Below, one piece after another: positions 6,152-10,291 of a DNA stretch of 10,291 nucleotides (the stretch's first letter is position 1; every line of letters starts with the position of its first letter). The DNA is from Bacteroidaceae bacterium (GTDB taxonomy: Bacteria; Bacteroidota; Bacteroidia; Bacteroidales; Bacteroidaceae), in NCBI GenBank assembly GCA_017618515.1, contig JAFZUB010000051.1, positions 1 to 10,291 of the forward strand, read 5' to 3'. A program made the translations under genes and the position numbers. Under the pieces are notes generated by a model. The model was not told where the DNA came from, did no database searches, and saw only the letters and a program-made list of their open reading frames with translations.

Positions 6152-8425
6152 TTATAACTTAAGCGTGTCCTGCACCAATCGAAGTGTGAGGGGCGGCACG
6201 CCAAGCGACAGAAGGAGTTCACAGTCATCATCGCTGATGGCTGTGGCTTCTGCTTTATGGTAATAGTCGAGCGCCTGATGCACATCACCATTAGCCAGCG
6301 CTGCATGTCCCGCGTTGAGCCAATCGCTGGAGCGGAGGGGAGACATGGTGAGTAGGCGGTTGTACAAAGAGACTACCCCCGATCCATCCCATAAAGAGCG
6401 AGGACTATCAGATTCTTGTAAGCCTCCTTCCTCTTGGGAAGCGATGGAATTAGATCGTCTAAGGCTGCACCACGCCAGCAGGCGAACAACCTTTATCTGG
6501 TCAGGACGATGGTAGTCCTCCTGATAAAGTGCCTCGCAGGCTTCGGCGAACCGGCCGTTCTGACTGAGAGCCACGGCGTATGGATAAAGCGATATTCCCT
6601 TGTCGTCCCCACTGAAGAGTATCTCATACTCGCGTATAGCCTCCTGGGGTTGTCCGCACTCCATCAGGCAGCCAGCATACACCAGCAGATGCTCGGGCGG
6701 CAGTTCCTCGCAATGGCGATATACCTCGACAGCCGAATGACTGTCGTGCAGCATGGCATGGCTGAAAGCGACGCGAAGCTTCACCGCGGAGGTCTGCTCA
6801 TAACTTGTGCTGAGGGCCTCGTTGAGGAGTATCGCATGACGATACAGCCTACTGTTGAAAGCGTATTCCGGTGCCATCGCTGCATCCGCACCATTGATGC
6901 CGTCGCGGATAAGAGGACTGTCGAGGAATAAAAACAGCCCCTCTCCCTGTTCCCCTTGGAAGGAGGAGAGAGGATTGCCCTCTTTTTCATGCTCCATGCG
7001 GATGGTAAAGAGACGGTAAAGATCCTGCAGATAACTGGTGGCGAAAGCAATAGATGTGTCTATATCGTCGCCGGCATGCTTGAAGTAATGAGAGTACTGC
7101 TGCATGAACGTACTCATCTTCTGCCCACGCTCTTCACGGCCAAGACTCTCGTTAGCCTCAGCATCGGCATGCAGGTCGAGTTCCTCCATCTGCGAGGCAA
7201 TCATCTGCCCAAACGTCTGGGGCATCGATGCCATGGTGGCTGCCATAGAATGGATATCGGAATCGCACATGCGCGAATAATTGAGCAGCGGACCGAGCTT
7301 GCCGAGCGTAGCCTCAAAATCAGGCGTCGGCACCATCGTAGGCTTAAGCCACGAGCGTGTCTCGCGGAAGAAAGGATAACTCTTCAGCTGGCGGAAATGG
7401 CCGTACATCATGTCAAGACCACGATGAGCCATGTCGGAGGCCTGCTTCAGTCGTGACTGTATGGCGCGTATCACCTCGGGGTCGATGCCTGCGGGTGGCA
7501 TCTCGGGGTCTTCGTCCTCAAGCAGGTCTTTCAACTCATTGAGATCAGTGATCTGCCCGCGCATCTGATTGAGGAGCGTCATGAAATCGTTGTCAAAGGT
7601 CTGACGCACGCGGCGTGTCTGATACTGCACCATATACTGCAGTTGCAGAATGACAAACGTGATGGCCGACGGCAGCTCAACCTGCGGGCAACTCACGGCG
7701 AAGCGATGCTTATAGTACATGGCTGCCAGTGATATGCCCACAATGGCACGGCACCTGATAAGCGCGTCATCAGATGTGTCGTCATCGGCATAGACCTCAG
7801 TTGTTGCCAGTGCCGCGAGCAGCTGCAGCTTGGCATCATCGTAGTATTGCAGCAGCGAGAGTGTGAGAGCGCTGACCATCCACATCTTCTCGCCTGCGGT
7901 GAGTACCGCACCGTTGAGCAGACTGCTGAGCGCCGACCGATCCTCCGCGCTCAGTATGCCAGCCACCCAGATATAATCAAACAATTCCTCCACGAGCGAC
8001 GAGCGCTGGCCGGATGTAGGAGTCTGGTCGCTATCAACAATGTCGTGAAAGAGCTGCTGTCCGCTGATAGCCTGCAGGCGACGGCTGTAATATTGCAGCG
8101 TACGCCCTTGGCGCGCGACGGTACGCAGTTTAGAATAATAAGGTGTAGTAGCCTCAGCCCAGCCCGCAGCACGCTTTATCTTCTCCGCTACAGAGAGGGT
8201 GCGCTCCACCACATCGTCGTAGATCTCTTTGCGACGCTCATCGTCCATGCCCTGTGAGAAATATTTCAACATCAAGGCGTAGGTCTCCTCTGTCTTGACT
8301 ATCTCGTCCATCAGCTCCCAGTTCTGGAGCTCCGAAGCATAATCCTTCTGCTTGCGGATAGCCTCCAAGAGTTGGCCCTCCGCGAGCAAACGCAGTGTGT
8401 CGCAATATTGATCGAAATAGTTCAC
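6152..8425 (-). CDS. Large cytoplasmic tetratricopeptide-repeat protein, conserved Bacteroidales type
   Basis: A 757-residue protein with no signal peptide or membrane segment, so cytoplasmic. The N-terminus (MNYFDQYCDTLRLLAEGQLL) and the following WELMDEIVKTEETYALMLKYFSQGMDDE resemble a Bacteroidales family with no known function. TPR-like helix pairs are clearest near 580-612 (AGCLMECGQPQEAIREYEILF), 613-646 (AVALSQNGRFAEACEALYQE) and 701-733 (AGHAALANGDVHQALDYYHK), so it probably acts as a protein-binding scaffold. Two low-complexity segments, about 480-500 (NPLSSFQGEQGEGL) and 660-683 (SIASQEEGGLQ and SPRSLWDGSG), look encoded by repeat insertions. The start is GTG with GAGGAA two bases before it; no in-frame ATG lies close by. 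It follows the lipoprotein gene by 20 bp and ends 16 bp from tamL, which runs the other way. Confidence 0.8.
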   Translation of the reverse strand: MNYFDQYCDTLRLLAEGQLLEAIRKQKDYASELQNWELMDEIVKTEETYALMLKYFSQGMDDERRKEIYDDVVERTLSVAEKIKRAAGWAEATTPYYSKLRTVARQGRTLQYYSRRLQAISGQQLFHDIVDSDQTPTSGQRSSLVEELFDYIWVAGILSAEDRSALSSLLNGAVLTAGEKMWMVSALTLSLLQYYDDAKLQLLAALATTEVYADDDTSDDALIRCRAIVGISLAAMYYKHRFAVSCPQVELPSAITFVILQLQYMVQYQTRRVRQTFDNDFMTLLNQMRGQITDLNELKDLLEDEDPEMPPAGIDPEVIRAIQSRLKQASDMAHRGLDMMYGHFRQLKSYPFFRETRSWLKPTMVPTPDFEATLGKLGPLLNYSRMCDSDIHSMAATMASMPQTFGQMIASQMEELDLHADAEANESLGREERGQKMSTFMQQYSHYFKHAGDDIDTSIAFATSYLQDLYRLFTIRMEHEKEGNPLSSFQGEQGEGLFLFLDSPLIRDGINGADAAMAPEYAFNSRLYRHAILLNEALSTSYEQTSAVKLRVAFSHAMLHDSHSAVEVYRHCEELPPEHLLVYAGCLMECGQPQEAIREYEILFSGDDKGISLYPYAVALSQNGRFAEACEALYQEDYHRPDQIKVVRLLAWCSLRRSNSIASQEEGGLQESDSPRSLWDGSGVVSLYNRLLTMSPLRSSDWLNAGHAALANGDVHQALDYYHKAEATAISDDDCELLLSLGVPPLTLRLVQDTLKL
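6376..6441. repeat. CT/GA-rich palindromic repeat inside the TPR gene, copy 2
   Basis: On the plus strand the segment runs from a C-rich ACCCCCGATCC block to AAGCCTCCTTCC, ending in a short hairpin CTTCC (6427-6431) / GGAAG (6437-6441). It encodes SIASQEEGGLQ plus SPRSLWDGSG on the minus strand, a polar stretch unlike the surrounding TPR helices. Resemblance to the copies at 3816 and 6937 is partial. Confidence 0.4.
6937..6972. repeat. CT/GA-rich imperfect palindrome inside the TPR gene, copy 1
   Basis: CCTCTCC (6940-6946) faces GGAGAGAGG, with an inner TTCC-CCTT-GGAA hairpin at its centre. It starts with AGCCCCTCT, as does the intergenic element at 3816. On the minus strand it encodes the NPLSSFQGEQGEGL segment between helical regions. 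Confidence 0.6.
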
Positions 8426-8431
8426 TTCCTC
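8426..8431 (-). promoter_or_regulatory. Purine-rich GAGGAA directly before the TPR gene's GTG
   Basis: On the minus strand GAGG is separated from the GTG start by only two bases, closer than a normal Shine-Dalgarno site. No other start signal is near, so it may still position the ribosome, or the true start may differ. The 20-bp gap also has a weak octamer-like pattern (AACTTTTG, AACTACTT at 8432-8447). Confidence 0.3.
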
Positions 8432-8445
8432 AACTTTTGAACTAC

Positions 8446-9276
8446 TTAAAAGTCTGTCTTTGCATTAAGCAATGTGTCGATGCCGTCAGTGAGATAGAGC
8501 GCTGTGCGCGTAGTAGCGCTGATAGGCGGCATAGTTGCCGAGCGATGCAGACGCTCCACAGCTTTTTGGTATGCACGCTGTAGATTTGCGACTTTGCCGC
8601 TCTGCGACTCTGCAACTCTATACGCCACTGCGCCCTGCATGGCAACGCCCTCGGCGATGTTCAGCGGACTGTAGCCTGAGGCACGAGCCTTGGCTGCTTG
8701 CAGTGTGTTGAGCACAGCGGCATCAAGCTGACCCGCCAGCAGCATACTTAGGCGCAGCTCCACGCTATTGATTTGTGGACGTAGTATCTGTCCCTTGCGC
8801 TTCTTAATCTTTGCCACAGCCTGGTCGGTGAAATCATCGTCGAGCGAATAGCGGCTCCCCGCTATCATACGGTCGTCGAGCTGATCGACACGCGTGATAC
8901 GAAGTTGCTTGTTGGGCACTATGTATAGCGGACGGCGCGTAGCAAAAGCAAACTGTATGGGACTGCCCTTGCGCTGCCACCACTCTATTCTGTGTTTATC
9001 TGTGAGCACCACGTCGGCCTTGCCGTCGGCTAGCGCTTTCTCGGCGTCCAACTGCGAACGATAGACGGCTATCTCGGCTCGTGCGCCTTGCTCATCGAGC
9101 ATGCCCCAGTCGTTGGCAAGCAACAAAGGTAGGGCATCAGATGAGGGAAAGACTGCCACGCGTAATGCAGTGCTGTCGCTCACCTGAGCCCTTGACTCTA
9201 CTGCCTCCTCCTGCTTACTGCAAGAGAAAAGAGTGAGTGTGAGAGTGAGTATGAATAGGAGAGTTTTTATACTCAA
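8446..9276 (-). CDS. Substrate-binding-protein-like lipoprotein (NMT1/SsuA-type fold likely)
   Basis: A 276-residue predicted lipoprotein: signal peptide SIKTLLFILTLTLTLFSCSK with lipobox LFSC and acylated Cys19. The mature part resembles periplasmic type-2 binding proteins of ABC importers: LRVAVFPSSDALPLLLANDWGMLDEQG (strand and first ligand-side loop), then ALADGKADVVLTDKHRIEWW, RRPLYIVPNKQLR, DDRMIAGSRYSLDD and LLAGQLDAAVLN. The ligand is unknown. No permease or ATPase gene is adjacent, so it is an orphan here. An in-frame TGA (9280-9282) just upstream and no ATG before residue 59 leave only TTG 9276 or ATA 9270 (giving MKTLLFIL) as the start. An octamer repeat encodes ESQSGKVANLQ. It is flanked by pgk (26 bp) and the TPR gene (20 bp). 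Confidence 0.8.
   Translation of the reverse strand: MSIKTLLFILTLTLTLFSCSKQEEAVESRAQVSDSTALRVAVFPSSDALPLLLANDWGMLDEQGARAEIAVYRSQLDAEKALADGKADVVLTDKHRIEWWQRKGSPIQFAFATRRPLYIVPNKQLRITRVDQLDDRMIAGSRYSLDDDFTDQAVAKIKKRKGQILRPQINSVELRLSMLLAGQLDAAVLNTLQAAKARASGYSPLNIAEGVAMQGAVAYRVAESQSGKVANLQRAYQKAVERLHRSATMPPISATTRTALYLTDGIDTLLNAKTDF
8584..8615 (-). repeat. Four tandem octamers inside the lipoprotein gene
   Basis: Plus-strand units ATTTGCGA, CTTTGCCG, CTCTGCGA, CTCTGCAA in register. On the coding strand they encode AESQSGKVANLQ near the C-terminal third of the protein. The unit differs in sequence from the TCAAT heptamers but has the same size class and degeneracy. Confidence 0.85.
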
Positions 9277-9299
9277 TGTTCAATGCTCAATGTTCAATA
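9272..9299 (-). repeat. Four tandem TCAATG heptamers between pgk and the lipoprotein gene
   Basis: Plus-strand units CTCAATG, TTCAATG, CTCAATG, TTCAATA fill nearly the whole 26-bp gap. The lipoprotein's candidate TTG start (9276-9274) is read from the last unit, and the in-frame stop before it (9280-9282) also lies in the tract. Same TCAAT core as the tracts inside the glycosyltransferase gene. Confidence 0.9.
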
Positions 9300-9302
9300 T
9301 TT

Positions 9303-10291
9303 TTAACCCTTGATGGCTGCAATGCCGGGGAGCACCTTGCCCTCGATAGCCTCAAGCAGTGCACCACCACCGGTGGAGATATAGCTTACCTTATCCTCCA
9401 GTCCGAACTTGTGGACGCAAGCCACAGAGTCACCACCACCTACGAGCGAGAAGGCACCGTTGGCAGTAGCCTCAGCTACAGCGTCACCTACAGCACGGCT
9501 GCCGGCACAGAAATTGTCGAACTCAAAGACACCTGCGGGACCGTTCCAGAGGATGGTCTTGGCGTCGCGGATAGCAGCCTTGAAGCGCTCCTGTGTCTCA
9601 GGACCCACGTCGAGACCTTCCCATCCCTCAGGAATAGCATTGCTGGGGCAAATCTTTTGCTGTGCATCGTTGGCAAACTTGTCAGCGATAATACTGTCGG
9701 AAGCAAGCACGAGCTCCACGCCGTTCTTCTTGGCCAGTTCCTCTACGCCGAGAGCCACGTCAAGTTTGTCAAGCTCTACGATAGAGTTGCCTATCTCGCC
9801 GCCGTGAGCCTTCATGAAGGTGTAGGTCATACCACCGCAAAGGATAAGCTTGTCAACCTTGCCGAGCAGATTCTCAATGATGCCAATCTTGCTGCTCACC
9901 TTCGAGCCACCCATGATAGCCACGAAGGGGCGCTTGATATTGCTGAGTACATTGTCAACAGCCTGCACCTCTTTCTCCATAAGGAGACCGAGCATCTTAT
10001 TGTCGGCATCGAAATAATCAGCGATGACGGCTGTAGACGCATGCTTGCGGTGAGCGGTGCCAAAAGCGTCCATTACATAGCAGTCAGCATAGCTGGCGAG
10101 ATGCTTGGCAAACTCCTTCTGGCTGGCCTTCATTGCCTTCTTTGCCTCGTCGTATGCGGGGTCTTCCTTGTCGATACCTACGGGCTTGCCTTCCTCCTCG
10201 GGATAGAAGCGGAGGCTCTCAAGCAGTATCACTTCGCCCGGCTTGAGAGCTGCAGCCTGAGCGTCAGCCTTCATGCAGTCGCCAACAAAGA
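9303..10291 (-). CDS. pgk: Phosphoglycerate kinase, 5' end outside window
   Basis: Glycolytic enzyme transferring phosphate between 1,3-bisphosphoglycerate and ADP/ATP in the cytoplasm. The frame is open to the window edge; the visible part starts [20 protein letters not shown] and about 90 N-terminal residues (the substrate-binding start of domain 1) are missing. Counting from the internal Met at 10274: [13 protein letters not shown] (19-31), [14 protein letters not shown] (68-81), [19 protein letters not shown] (119-137), [10 protein letters not shown] (144-153), [12 protein letters not shown] (241-252) and [11 protein letters not shown] plus [15 protein letters not shown] (277-313), the C-terminal nucleotide-binding domain. 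All visible motifs are intact. The gene probably leads the minus-strand transcript, with its promoter beyond the window. A heptamer tract separates it from the lipoprotein gene. Confidence 0.97.
   Translation of the reverse strand, partial: FVGDCMKADAQAAALKPGEVILLESLRFYPEEEGKPVGIDKEDPAYDEAKKAMKASQKEFAKHLASYADCYVMDAFGTAHRKHASTAVIADYFDADNKMLGLLMEKEVQAVDNVLSNIKRPFVAIMGGSKVSSKIGIIENLLGKVDKLILCGGMTYTFMKAHGGEIGNSIVELDKLDVALGVEELAKKNGVELVLASDSIIADKFANDAQQKICPSNAIPEGWEGLDVGPETQERFKAAIRDAKTILWNGPAGVFEFDNFCAGSRAVGDAVAEATANGAFSLVGGGDSVACVHKFGLEDKVSYISTGGGALLEAIEGKVLPGIAAIKG

Noticed and set aside
6376..6441. Frameshift or pseudogene in the TPR gene at the low-complexity segments
   Set aside because: The frame is continuous for 757 codons and TPR-like sequence resumes in the same frame after both segments.

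Overview
The window looks like chromosomal DNA of a Bacteroidales bacterium, most likely a Prevotella-type or related gut/oral lineage. The evidence is protein-level resemblance: a eukaryote-like GH13_8 glycogen branching enzyme, a TamL-type outer-membrane Omp85 lipoprotein, a DUF6057-like membrane protein, a Bacteroidales TPR protein, weak or absent Shine-Dalgarno sites and frequent ATA isoleucine codons. No species is claimed. No RNA gene, insertion sequence, phage gene or CRISPR array is visible.

Layout: two blocks converge at about 6136-6151. The plus-strand block (1-6135) holds the 3' part of glgB, a DUF6057-like membrane protein, a TrmH/SpoU-family RNA 2'-O-methyltransferase, a membrane-anchored GT2-fold glycosyltransferase whose acidic catalytic motifs appear lost, and a TamL-like Omp85 lipoprotein. 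Gaps of 13-64 bp suggest co-transcription. The minus-strand block (10291-6152) holds pgk (5' end cut by the window edge), a substrate-binding-protein-like lipoprotein and a large cytoplasmic TPR protein, with gaps of 20-26 bp. The genes mix central carbon metabolism (glgB, pgk), RNA modification and envelope biogenesis, and do not form one obvious pathway.

The most unusual content is a set of dispersed short tandem-repeat tracts with 7- or 8-bp units. The commonest unit has a TCAAT core (NNTCAAT). About nine tracts occur in 10 kb, both between genes and inside reading frames, where they encode insert-like peptides such as ESIGNDQ / SSLINLQ / WSIGNGQ. The longest is 11 consecutive heptamers (3594-3670). 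Two intergenic tracts run up to or over the start of lipoprotein genes that have no possible ATG start: each can begin only at a TTG inside the repeat, or at an ATA AAA where ATG AAA would be expected. A second repeat type, CT/GA-rich imperfect palindromes, appears once between genes and twice inside the TPR gene.
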